From contig JAYEVG010000052.1 in assembly GCA_036346395.1 (NCBI GenBank), forward strand, positions 46,175 to 110,174: DNA of 64,000 nucleotides, written 5' to 3'. This stretch comes from Hsuehochloa calcarea. Its lineage: Eukaryota > Streptophyta > Magnoliopsida > Poales > Poaceae. Positions 22,954 through 34,034 of the stretch are shown here, piece after piece. A model generated the notes under the pieces. It was given only the letters and a program-made list of their open reading frames with translations, did no database searches and had not been told where the DNA came from. Made by a program: the position numbers and the translations under genes. Position 1 is the first letter of the stretch. Every line of letters begins with the position of its first letter.

Positions 22954-23916
22954 TGATGAGGACATCCCTACCATGGATATAACAGTGCCTACACACACAA
23001 CTCAACCACAACGGTACAAGGACCTCTTACAGAGCTCGTGCTCGTCAACAATTATCGGTGAATTCGTTCCTAGGATTATATACTCACGAGAATAGACCGC
23101 TACCTAATGCAAGTGATTTAATTGTGCTTAGGAATATGGGAAAGGACCACGGAGAGGCATGTGGAGTCGTGGAGATGTATGGAAGGCATAATGGAGATCA
23201 TCCGTCACTTTGGGTCCAAGACAAGCAAGAGTTCGAGTTGGGCTCGTTACGAGTCGATTCGGACTACGGCGTCGGCACTAACTTTAAGCGGCGTAACTTC
23301 TTCATACGGACTCCGTTTGGGCGTTTACGGACTTCGTGGAAAGCTTATCAAGTCTACTTTCTAACGGATCCAACCTCATCATCAAATTCTATCGAGCCGG
23401 CCGAAATTATCAAAGGAGTCCGTGTCCGTATGAGAGTCGAGTCGAAGGGTCTTTGCGCCACCTCTACTTTGGCCACAGGCCTTGTAACCCTAGGCGTCGT
23501 CCACCTCATTGGCGCCACCTGGTCGTTTCCCTATATAGGAGCCGCCGTCTCCTCGCTTGAACTTCGGATTTCGTTGAGTTTAGGTTTAGCCATTGTGCAA
23601 ACTCTGTTCTTGATTGTGTCGAGCGACCACTGTCAAAGCGACCGGGATCCCATCTTTGCTATTCGCAATACAATTTATGCTTCCTTCATATTCGCAATAT
23701 CAGTTGCCTATGTCTTATTCTTGCTAGTTCTTGATTGCTCGCGAGGATTGAACCGTGTTGAGTTGATCGCGCCTCGGCGAGTCAATAACACCGGAGTTGG
23801 TTGGCGATTGCTAAAGCGCAAGCGTCGTCGTCTGGTTGTAGTCGGATCGTGAGTCACCGCCACCAAAATCGATAGTTATCAATCTCATCGAAAGATCGGA
23901 CACCTCGTTTACATCA
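22954..23916 (+). repeat. 3' LTR of CRM element W
   Basis: Near-identical to 16133-17097. Differences are mostly single-base gains or losses, such as at 23397 and 23551. It ends ACATCA at 23916 and is followed directly by sequence matching the family Y LTR from 43515 onward. Confidence 0.9.
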
Positions 23917-24877
23917 ACCAAGATTAACATAAACCAAGCATCTATGGTTATTCAATACCATCATGTCCTAGACATAAATATTCATGTTATTCTAAAAGTT
24001 TCTCATGTCCAATGAATCAAATAATTGGGTGAAGTGCATGATTCCAAGTGTGCTAGCCCTTCAGAGTAAAACATCATCTTTGGTCACCTAAAAACAACAA
24101 TAGAGCAAGAATGAGTCAAGACTCGGCAAATACATAATAAAGCCATAAACAATAGTTTATTAACCATAATTAAAGTTATCATCATCATCCATTTAGTTAA
24201 TGCCATTGTCATTCTCAAACAAACAAGCCATATTCCATATAGGTAAAGTTGCACAATTTAATAATTTACTTAGATATGCGAATGCACCAACATGCTCATG
24301 CTCATATGCATCTCATCGGTGATCTGGGGTATAGTGGAGTGTTCACCGTCGATGACACACTCTATCCTTCAATCCGTGAAGTCCCCACCAAAGTAGGATT
24401 TTATCTAGAGCTCTCGGACTAGTCATGTATCTTTCTCACCGACCTCAGGAATAGTTACATGACTTTCTCACCGACTGCTCATGCAACCCTGTCATGATGA
24501 ATGTAAATGATCGACATCTTTATTTATTCATCAACATAGTCCATCTCATTAACTCAATATCTCCTCCTCATTATCTCAATATCATAATCTCATTATCATA
24601 ATCTCATTCACTCAAGGTCATCAATATCATGTATAAGAATAAAATTTGAACAAAAGCATAATAAATAGTATGATAAGTAATAACAATGATCATGGTGAAC
24701 AACCCATTGTTCACCACTCTACCATGTACTTGCCTTCCGTACTTTGTGACGAGTTAGGAGGCAACGACGGAATTTCTCCACTCCACCTTGCAGCCTACAC
24801 AAATATTTATTCGAAATAAGAATAACAAGACATGATGTGGCTACAAGCGTTTTACCATAACCCTCTATCTAATCAAC
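23917..24877 (-). repeat. Y-family LTR, first part (interrupted by element X)
   Basis: It matches 43515-44473 in the intact Y LTR. About 190 bp of the LTR end (43326-43514 equivalent) is missing at the junction with the CRM element. The LTR resumes at 37629 after element X. TCAAC at 24873-24877 is the left target duplication of X. Confidence 0.8.
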
Positions 24878-27800
24878 TGTAATACTCTGAAAAATAAATA
24901 AATAAATAATAATAACGTCTTAAGGGACGGTGAGTAATTAATCAAATGGTATACGTGAAAATAGGATAATTCAGAGTTTTAAGAGCTATATAAATAGATT
25001 GTGGGTTTTCTAGAAACCCTAGTAGTTCTTTTATTTATTTTTTTCCTCCGCGCCGCCGCCAGCCATATTTTTTCCGCTAGCCATTTTCTCATTGCTTGCT
25101 TGCGCTTCGAGCGGCTAACTTTGCTGCGCGTGGAGTCTGGCCGGTCGTCTTCTTGCGTGAAGAAGCGGGCGCCGGCGAACTCTTTGTCAGCGTGGGCCTT
25201 GCCGCGTGGCGCCCGCCGAAGCGAAGGCCATTGCCTTAGCTGCTGTTAATCTTTGCGTATTTCCTTGTGTGGCGAACCACATTGTTCTTCTGCTGCGTGG
25301 TTTTCGCCAAACCAAGTGCATGTGAGTGTACTTAATTACGTAGCATTGATCCGCATGCATGCGAGACCATTAGAACTAAGTTAACTAGCTTAGCAAATTC
25401 GTTTGGTATGCTTGCCGTAGGATCTGTTCTTCTTGACTAGTAAATTTGTGTTCCTTTGTTTGCTTGGTGGTACTTGTTACTTTGTATAGTAAATAGAGAG
25501 AGGTTAATTAGTTAATACTAATTAGTAGTTAATTAACTTGGCGTAGCATCTTGCCTTGGTTGCCTTTCGGTTTGCTTGCTTTGAGATATCAATTAACTTG
25601 GTAGTAGTATTTTTGTGCATGCATAAATAAGTAGAGATCCGATTTACGGAGGTAACGATCTGTAGGTTTGTTTCCTCTCTGTTTTACTAATGTATTTAGA
25701 GATTAGAATAGGGATTAGAGAGCGGTTTTAAAACTTTCTAGTCGAAGGCGGTTAATAGATCGATTAACTCTTTGTTACATTGAGCGATTTATTCGGGTAC
25801 CTTAATGACAAATTTTGAAAATATCATCTACTAGTTAATTGTAGATAATTTCGATATCTTTCTATAGAATATTTAAACATGTCAATCGGACTAGTATAAT
25901 TCGAGTTATGATTTTCGGAAGCTGCTGTCATTGTGGTTGTCGTATTTAGCGCTGTTTTGGTAGATCGGATATTAAAAATAGTAAATCCACTAATTAGAGT
26001 TTTTGATCTACATGAAAGATGTAGATAATTGTCCAATGGTTCTGTAGAATCTAAGAACACGCATTTTGGTTGGATAAAACAAAAGTTATGAATTTAGTAA
26101 GACTGCTGTTCCGAAGCGGACAGATCGGTTTTCTGGGCTAAAAACGGAGGGTTAGATGATTTAATTAGAAGACTTTGTAATCTAAGAAAATGTGGAGAAT
26201 TTTATGAAGAATCCAGAACAGGGTGGTTTGTCGTGATCGGACTTTTGAGTCAAAAGTTACGTTCGTTTTAGTACTAAGTCAGCAATAGGTAACTTTTCGG
26301 TACCGGGGAAGCGTGGTAGATTTGGGGACGTGTAGGAGCGATGTCGATTGATTGTTGTTCTTATGATGCTGTAGCTTGTATTGAAATTTGTGTATATAAT
26401 GTAGGAGAGGCGTCGTGCTTGTTGCCATCTTCTAGTCAAATCGTGTGTCGCAACTAGTAAAGGCAAGTGCATGGTAGCGGCGATCAATGATGATCTCTGT
26501 GATTCTTTATCTTCTATTACCATTATTGTTGTGCTTTTATTTTGTTTAATTGCAAACAAAGAATTGGTATGTTTATATCTTTGTTGACAAGCATGATGGA
26601 AAGTTGGATATGATGTTTATGATGGAGTTTGCATTTTCATACATAAGCATCTTTGCATATGGCGGTGATCATGAATGATCACAACTCCACAGGAGTGGAG
26701 GAGGTCCCGATCCTCATGGAGGAGCAGGCTTGAGAGTGAATGTTGTGTGAGCATTCACTCATGCTATCTGATATCTGAAAGAAGTGCATGTGGACATGTA
26801 GATTAGATTTGCATTGATACATGAGATTAATGGATGTGAATCAAAGAGAAGATAACTGCATGGGAATATTAATAGAAGTACCTGTGATGATAATGTAGTT
26901 ATTGAATCTTGTTGATTTATTATTGTTAGTTGTTTATGGATGTGTTTCTTTGAGTCGTGGACTCACCCTTGCTCTATTGTTGTCTTTAGGTGATCTTCGA
27001 GGGCCAGAATGGCGAGAAGCGAGTAGAGCACATGGGCAACATATGATCATTGCCATAAGAATCTTTTCATTCAAAATTGGATTACTCTTGGACATGTTAG
27101 GGGTTGAATAAAGTTTAGGACAACGTTTGGACTAGACTATTTGCTTTAATAATTTGGATTCATTGGTTGATGCTATTTTGAATTTGTTTACGGTTTTATT
27201 CCACTTGATTATTTATTATCGTTTGAACCATAATTATGCATGTTCTTTTGTGATCTATGGACATGTTTATCGTTATTTCCTTCTTTGTAATTTTATAGTG
27301 TGTCGATAATTATTAGTTTGAAAGGGAAGTTAGTGGCATTCGAGGCTCGGTGTTGAAATTTGGGGTTATTCTGATTAGTATCGATGCATTGATACATGAG
27401 ATTAATGGATGTGAATCAAAGAAGATAAGCGCATGGGAATATTAATAGAAGTACTGTGATGATAATGAAGTTATTGAATCTTTGTTGATTTATTATTGTT
27501 CGTTGTTTATGGATGTGTTTCTTTGAGTCGTGGACTCACCCTTGCTCTATTGTTGTCTTTAGGTGATCTTGAGGGCCTTGAATGGCGAGGCGAGTAGAGC
27601 ACATGGGCAACATATGATCATTGCCATAAGAATCTTTTCATTCAAAATTGGATTACTCTTGGACATGTTAGGGGTTGAATAAAGTTTAGGACAACGTTTG
27701 ACCTAGACTATTTGCTTTAATAATTTGGATTCATTGGTTGATGCTATTTTGGACTGTTTACCTGGTTTTATTCCACTTGATTATTTATTATCGTTTGAAC

Positions 27801-29078
27801 CATAATTATGCATGTTCTTTTGTGATCTATGGACATGTTTATCGTTATTTCCTTCTTTGTAATTTTATAGTGTGTCGATAATTATTAGTTTGAAAGGGAA
27901 GTTAGTGGCATTCCAGGCTCAGTGTTGGGCTGGGGTGTTACAGTTGGTATCAGTGCATTGATACATGAGATTAATGGATGTGAATCAAAGAGAAGATAAC
28001 TGCATGGGAATATTAATAGAAGTACCTGTGATGATAATGAAGTTATTGAATGCTGTTGATTTATTATTGTTCGTTGTTTATGGATGTGTTTCTTTGAGTC
28101 GTGGACTCACCCTTGCTCTATTGTTGTCTTTAGGTGATCTTGAGGGGCAGTGGCGAGAGGCGAGTAGAGCACATGGGCAACATATGATCATTGCCATAAG
28201 AATCTTTTCATTCAAAATTGGATTACTCTTGGACATGTTAGGGGTTGAATAAAGTTTAGGACAACGTTTGGACTAGACTATTTGCTTTAATAATTTGGAT
28301 TCATTGGTTGATGCTATTTTGAATTTATTTACTGGTTTTATTCCACTTGATTATTTACTATCGTTTGAACCATAATTATGCATATTCTTTTGTGATCTAT
28401 GGACATGTTTATCGTTATTTCCTTCTTTGTAATTTTATAGTGTGTCGATAATTATTAGTTTGAAAGGGAAGTTAGTGGCATTCGGGCTCGGTGTTGAAAT
28501 TTGAGGGTGTTCTGGTTGGTATCGATGCATTGATACATGAGATTAATGGATGTGAATCAAAGAAGATAAGCGCATGGGAATATTAATAGAAGTACGTGAT
28601 GATAATGAAGTTATTGAATCTTTGTTGATTTATTATTGTTCGTTGTTTATGGATGTGTTTCTTTGAGTCGTGGACTCACCCTTGCTCTATTGTTGTCTTT
28701 AGGTGATCTTGAGGGCCAGAATGGCGAGGCGAGTAGAGCACATGGGCAACATATGATCATTGCCATAAGAATCTTTTCATTCAAAATTGGATTACTCTTG
28801 GACATGTTAGGGGTTGAATAAAGTTTAGGACAACGTTTGGACTAGACTATTTGCTTTAATAATTTGGATTCATTGGTTGATGCTATTTTGAATTTATTTA
28901 CGGTTTTATTCCACTTGATTATTTATTATCGTTTGAACCATAATTATGCATGTTCTTTTGTGATCTATGGACATGTTTATCGTTATTTCCTTGCTGTAAT
29001 TTTATAGTGTGTCGATAATTATTAGTTTGAAAGGGAAGTTAGTGGCATTCGGGCTCGGTGTTGAAATTGGGGTGTTCT
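24878..29078 (+). repeat. 5' LTR of element X (4.2 kb)
   Basis: It is homologous to 34035-37623 with small differences and to the antisense solo LTR 45668-47893 (2226 bp). AGCTATATAAATAGATTG (about 24984-25001) is a strong TATA-box candidate for transcription of the element. The length gain over the solo LTR is mainly due to the tandem module 26810-29078. Confidence 0.92.
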
Positions 29079-29095
29079 GATTAGTATCGAGCGGG
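26810..29095 (+). repeat. Four tandem modules of about 570 bp inside the 5' LTR of X
   Basis: Modules start at TGCATTGATACATGAG: 26810, 27385, 27954 and 28526. Each ends with an LTR-terminus-like sequence plus a PBS-like sequence. The clearest is GGGTGTTACAGTTGGTATCAG at 27935-27953, immediately followed by the next TGCATTGATAC. The last module ends at the real LTR/PBS junction. The repeated short open frames in it are a by-product of the repetition. Confidence 0.9.
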
Positions 29096-29339
29096 CTTTA
29101 GGTCCGTGGTGAATAGATTAACAACTTAGGCAAACTAAAATTGTTAAAATTTGTTTTAGTTTTAGTAAAACAACTAAAATATGCTAATGGTTAACTAAGC
29201 TAAAATTTGACACACTAGTGCACAGTAGGTTAGAGAGAGGTACGAATATAGTTTTACGCTTCCGTTATGTTGTTCATTGATGCATGATTTTATTTTGATC
29301 TTTGAACTCATTGTGTATTGTTGATTGTGGTTGATAGCT
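29079..29339 (+). other. Primer binding site and leader of element X
   Basis: TTAGTATCGAGC (about 29081-29092) is a damaged initiator-Met PBS. The next approximately 130 bp (GGTCCGTGGTGAATAG... to ACACACTAGTGCACAG) are shared, in antisense, with 7260-7380 and with 42480-42600 plus 43289-43310. Confidence 0.75.
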
Positions 29340-30440
29340 ATGCCGAGGGGTAGAGGGCGTGGTCGTGGTGGCGTGATGCGTGGAGGTCGGGGCATGAGGC
29401 GAGGTTCAGTGGGGCCACCTCCATGTGAGATGAGTCGATGGTGAGGGTTCTTTGTTGACCCGCCTCGGTTGGGGCCCAAGATGAGACCCGCTTTCTTTGA
29501 GAGAGTTGGTGGGAGAGATCCGTGCTCTTCGTCAGCGGCGCCGTGACCACATTCTTTGCGGCATCTGTTGTTGCTCTGTCGCACATACACCGGTTCTGGC
29601 GCGGATGTCACCGAGTGGATGGGGTTGAGGTTGGATCCGTTTGTGGTCGGGCACACCGGTCGAGCGTGGTGGTTGCGTTACATGGAGAAGCGGTTTGGAG
29701 CTTTAGAGATGTCTTCACATCGGAGGTCCGTTTGTAGCCTTTCATTTGAAAGACAGCGAGATATTTGGTGGGGGCGTGTTGTCTTGAGGACCGCCACTCA
29801 AGGGCGATCACTTGGGAGGACTTTGTTGATCGAGTTCAAGGAAAGTTCTACCCCTACTCTTTTGTTGAGAAGATGGAGGTTGCCTTGGCGACCTTTGCTC
29901 GGGGAAGAGGTCTATTCTTGAGTATGAGGTGAGTTCAACAACTTGGTTCGCTTTGTCCCTTGATGGCGAATGATGATCTTGAAAGCCAAGAGGTTCCGTC
30001 GGGGTCTCAATTCAGTGCAGAGCATGTGTTGGGAGCTACTCCACTCTGTGACTCTGACTCTGTTGTGGAGCAAGCTAGGGGCATGGAGTTGGAGATCACG
30101 ACTCACAAAGGGGCAACAAGCCTCTGGTGGGTGGTTGCTTACGGTGGTGACGGAAGAGGAGCTCTAGTGAGGAGGTGGAGTGCATTTGACCGCTTTTAAG
30201 AAATTCAAGGGAGGACCGCGATCCTTCAAGTCTAGCGATCGGCCGTTCCTTCTTGGCGCCTCGTTCTTTTGCGTAGTACTCGGCTCTTCGTCTGTCGAGG
30301 CGGGGCATGCTTTGCTTTAAGTGTGGTGATGGACACCGCTGCTGAGTGCTCTTGGGCGGAGATTGCCGTCGGTGTGGCGGCCGGGTCACAAGGAGCGGGT
30401 GTCGCGCGAACCCGCTAAGCGTGATCAAGTGGGAGCTGTG
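29340..30440 (+). pseudogene. Broken gag of element X
   Basis: The ATG at 29340 opens an MPRGRGRGR-like basic start. Capsid-like segments follow in mixed frames (RYMEKRFGALEMSS about 29680-29712, TLLRRWRL about 29860). Two zinc-knuckle cores (CFKCG near 30312 and DCRRCG near 30362) are near the end. Frame changes about every 100 bases prevent a single product. Confidence 0.75.
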
Positions 30441-30689
30441 CCATCTTCTTCTTGATGGGTCTGCTCGAGGATCTTTCGGATGATGATTGCTCCTCGGTAG
30501 CGCCATTTCCTTGACTTAGGCCCTCGGTAGGGTACTCTCGGCCGCCACCGGCACCGCCGCGGGTTACCACGGCCGGCTTTACTGCACCGCCACGCAGATT
30601 GTTGGGGCTCGCCGCCGGCGTCGTCTTCTTCGCCATGGCGCCCCACAGTGTCGCCATGCCCACAGTGAGTCATGGGTCGTCTGGCGTGG

Positions 30690-31020
30690 TGGCAGTACTT
30701 TGCTTGTGGATTCGTTTAATGCTTTAGTCCTTTTTGATTCGGGGCTACCTTTTCGTTTGTCTCGCGGCGTTTGCTAGGAGAAGCGAACTTGAGTATCTGA
30801 TGGATTTCTCGATCGGTGTTGGTTAGTTCTCACGGGGTATTATTGCTAGCTCTCTTGTTTGTCTGGGTGTTCTATTGTCATTGATGGAGAGAAGTTCACG
30901 GCGAATTTGATAGTTATACAAATGGAGCCGTTCGGCGTTATCTTGGGTATGGATTGGTTGCACTCTTATCGGTAGTGGTATCTGTTTACGTAGAACGGTC
31001 TGCATGCGAACCCGTCTGGG
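30690..31020 (+). pseudogene. Aspartic protease region of element X
   Basis: LFDSG (about 30728-30742) is the active-site motif of the retropepsin-like protease, and LGMDWLHSY (about 30943-30970) is the conserved second block. The frames are broken between them. Confidence 0.7.
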
Positions 31021-31960
31021 AGACGTTGACCTTTCAGGAGTGCGCCTCGCGCTCTCTTCGATGTTGGTGATTGTTCCGGTCGTGTGTGTGATGGCAGGCT
31101 TCTTTAGCTCTTCTTTGGAAACCGAGTGTGGCCGCGATTGAGGAGATTCGGTGGTTAGTGATTACCGGATGTGTTTCGGTGAGCTTAGGGCTTGCCACTG
31201 CGCGAGGCGTGGAGTTTCGCATTGATCTTGTTCGGTACTCGTCCCATCTCGATGTCTCCATATCGACTAACACGTCCGTTTGGGGCGAGTTGAAGAAGCG
31301 ATTGGATGATTTGTTGGCTAAAGGTTTGATCGGCGTAGCGTATCGCCGTGGGAGCTCTGATACATTCACGAGAGAAGAAGGATGGGAGTTGGCGTATGTG
31401 TATTGATTATCGTGCGCTTAATGCGGTCACAATCAAGAACAAATATCCATTGCCCGCATTGAGGACTTGTTTGATCGGTTGAATGGAGCTCAAGTGTTCT
31501 CCAAGATTGATCTCGATCGGTATAATCAAATCCGGTGCGTGGCGAGATGTAGAGAAAGCCGCTTTCTCCACGGTATGGGCATTATGAGTATAAAGTTATG
31601 TCCTTTGGATTGACTAATGCACTGCTATTTTATGGAAACCATGAACAACATGTTGCACAGTATCTAGATGACTTCGTGGTGGTGTTCATTGATGATATTC
31701 TTATCTATTCCAAGACTAATGAGGATCATGGCGTCATTTGAGGTGGTTTTAGATACTTTGAGAGAGCACAAGTTCTATGCTAAGTTGAAGAAGTGTGAGT
31801 TACGGATTTGAAGTGGGTTTTACGGGTCATGTGATTAACCCTCGGGGCATTCTTTGTTGATCCTAGTAAGGTCTCTCGGTGGTGGATTGGAAGAGGCCGA
31901 CTAATGTGAAGGAGGTGAGGAGTTTCTTGGGCTTGGTGGTTATTATCGGCGTTTTGTGCG
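31021..31960 (+). pseudogene. Reverse transcriptase of element X
   Basis: Blocks in order: VEFRIDL (about 31208), LKKRLDDLLAKGLI (31289-31330), CIDYRALNAVTIKNKYPLP (about 31400-31455), FSKIDL (31498), SFGLTNA (31602) and VVVFIDDILIYSKT (31680-31720), where FIDD stands at the catalytic position. A connection-type region follows (GHVINPRG near 31825, RSFLGL near 31917). Confidence 0.85.
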
Positions 31961-32470
31961 GATTTCTCTATCATTGCCAAGCCGATGTCTCGACTTACTC
32001 GAGAAAGGTGTGAGATTCGGTGGGTGATGAGTGTGGCGCGGTTTACGCACTTTGAAAGAGAGGTTGGTGACCTCTCCTATTCTCACTCTTCAGAGCTAGG
32101 GAGGCGGTTCCTGATCTTTTGAGATCGTCTCGAGTGGGACTTGGTTGTGTTCTCATGCAAGGCGGTAAGGTGATTGCTTATGCGTCGAGGCAGTTAAAAA
32201 GCACAGCGAATTATCCACTCATGATTTGGAGTTGGCTGCGGTTGTCTTTGCTCTCAAGATTTGGAGGCATTATCTTTCTGGCGAGCCTTGTGATATTTTC
32301 ACAGATCACAAGAGTCTCAAATATATCTTCACTCGAAGGATCGAATGCGAGGCAAAGGAGGTGGTTGGAGTTGATCAAGGACTATGATCTTACTATTGGT
32401 ATCATCCGAGCAAGGCCAATGTAGTTGCAGATGCTCTTAGTCGCAAGGCGACTCTGCTACTCTAGATTGC
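31961..32470 (+). pseudogene. RNase H of element X
   Basis: VGLGCVLMQGGKVIAYASRQL (about 32136-32200) is recognisable, followed by DLELAAVVFALKIW, FTDHKSLKYIF, RQRRWLELIKDYD (32350-32390) and NVVADALSRKA (about 32418-32450). ATCGAATGCGAGGC at 32340-32353 is a clear local damage site compared with the conserved DLNMR-type reading. Confidence 0.8.
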
Positions 32471-33985
32471 CTCATTGCTGATTTTGATCGCATAGGAATA
32501 TCTTATTGTTATGCGGGCACATCACATGTTGAGACACGATTGATCCTTGAGTCACTATTCGGGCCAGTGTCTGTGAAAGCTGTGAGTGACCGGTTGCTAC
32601 AAGAGGTTAGGAAGCGTGCGGATGAGGGTAAAGAGGGTGATTTTAGCATGGATGATTACGGTGCTTTGAGGTTTAAAGGCGCCTTTGCGTGCGCAAAGGC
32701 GGAGGTCAAAGATGATATCTTGAGGAGGCACATCGCACTCCATTACTGCTATTCATCTGGTGAGACTAAGATGTATCGAGATCTCAAAGCGAATTTTTGG
32801 TGGAAAAGAATGAAGGTGGACATTGCTAATTATGTGGCTTCTTGTGGTGTTTGTCGACAAGTGAAAGTGAGCACAAGCGTCTGCGAGGTTGTTGCGACCT
32901 TTGGAGGTTCCCAGTGGCCTTGGGATGATATCTCTATGGACTTTGTGGTGGCGTTACCTCGTGCGCCGCGAGGAAGGATCTGATGCAGGTAGTGGTGGAT
33001 CGATTGACAAGTCTGCGCACTTCATTCCTATTCGCACGACAAATTCGTGAGTGATCTAGCTCCTATTTATGTGCGTGAAATAGTAAGGCGCATGGTGTGC
33101 CCAAGACCATCATTTTTAGCGAGGGGACGAAGTTTGTCTCAAGTTACGGGAGAGTCTGCGAGTGCATTGGGCTGCAATTGCGTCTTAATCTGACGTTCAC
33201 CCACGAGCAGATGGGCGGTCGAGGCGTACTATTCGGACTTTAGAGGACATGTTGCGATCTTGTGTTCTATCTTGGAAGGGTAGTTGGGAGGACGATTGCC
33301 ACTTGCGAGTTTGCTTATAATAATAGTTACCATTCGATATTAGAGCGCGCCATTTGAGGTTCTCTATGGGCGGAAGTGCGGATCGCCACTTTGTTGGGAT
33401 GCGATTGGAGAGAAAGCGATTTTGGGTCGATTTGGATTGAGAAGACCGTTGGCGTGTGGCCATGGTGAGGCGAGAATCATTAGCGGCTCGAGCGAGCGAA
33501 AAGATATCTTGATATGAGGCGTGACTTGGAGTTTGCGGTGGGTGACAGTGCTCTTGAGTGTCTCCCACCAAAGGTATTGTTCGATTCGGTACCAAAGGAA
33601 GCTTAGCGAGGTGCGTTGGACCGTTCTCGATTATTGCAAGAATTGGGAAGTTAGCCTACGCTGGACCTTCACGAGTCCATGCGTGGAGTTCACAATGTGT
33701 TTCACGTCTCGATCTTTGAAAGTTTTGAGAGACCCGAGCATAAGGTTTCATTAGAGCGTGACTATTGAGCAAGATCTCACGGTTGAGTCGCGTCCGTGGC
33801 GCGATACGGAGAGGTCGGAGCGAGTCTTTGAGGCACAAGGCGTTGGTATATGTCAAGGTCTTTGTGGGCGCATCGGAGAGAGAAGCGACTTGGGAGTTGG
33901 AGTCTCGCATGCGAGCAATACCGGAGTTGTTCACGTCAGTGCGTGTTATTTTATTGTTTAATTTCAGTGATGTAGTTTTTATTTG
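32471..33985 (+). pseudogene. Integrase and C-terminal domain of element X
   Basis: An open frame (32540-32983) covers LLQEVRKRADEG, the zinc-binding region with a HIALHY...C..C pattern (CGVCRQVK, 32842-32866) and PWDDISMDFVVALPR (32921-32962), which holds the first core Asp. The rest of the core and the C-terminal domain (HNVFHVS-like, about 33690) are in broken frames. The tail near 33780-33950 resembles the WE-containing end common in chromoviruses. I cannot show a proper chromodomain. Confidence 0.8.
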
Positions 33986-34034
33986 AGTAGAGCGGCGAGT
34001 AGAATTCGATGTCGAATTACATTAAGAGGTAGAA

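Larger units (their letters stand above)
16133..23916 (+). mobile_element. Complete CRM-clade Gypsy element W (7.8 kb)
   Basis: The order is 5' LTR 16133-17097, PBS 17100-17112 (TGGTATCGAGCTC), leader, gag, protease, RT, RNase H, integrase, polypurine tract (about 22943-22953) and 3' LTR 22954-23916. The two LTRs are nearly identical in sequence and length (965 and 963 bp), which suggests a recent insertion. The pol order with integrase last places it in Ty3/Gypsy, and the integrase C-terminus extends toward the LTR as in CRM. Numerous small indels break gag-pol. No target site duplication is visible: GGAAA precedes and ACCAA follows. Confidence 0.9.

Noticed and set aside
23058..23852. A 264-codon open frame in the CRM 3' LTR
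   Set aside because: Apart from the possible pol C-terminal extension at its start, the frame is not kept in the 5' LTR (16237-16713 breaks early) or in W', so it is chance read-through.
26902..28821. Repeated small frames (CVSLSRGLTLALLLSLGD-type)
   Set aside because: They are copies of the same out-of-context frame in the LTR tandem modules. LTR sequence is not expected to code here, and the frame is not conserved in the solo LTR.
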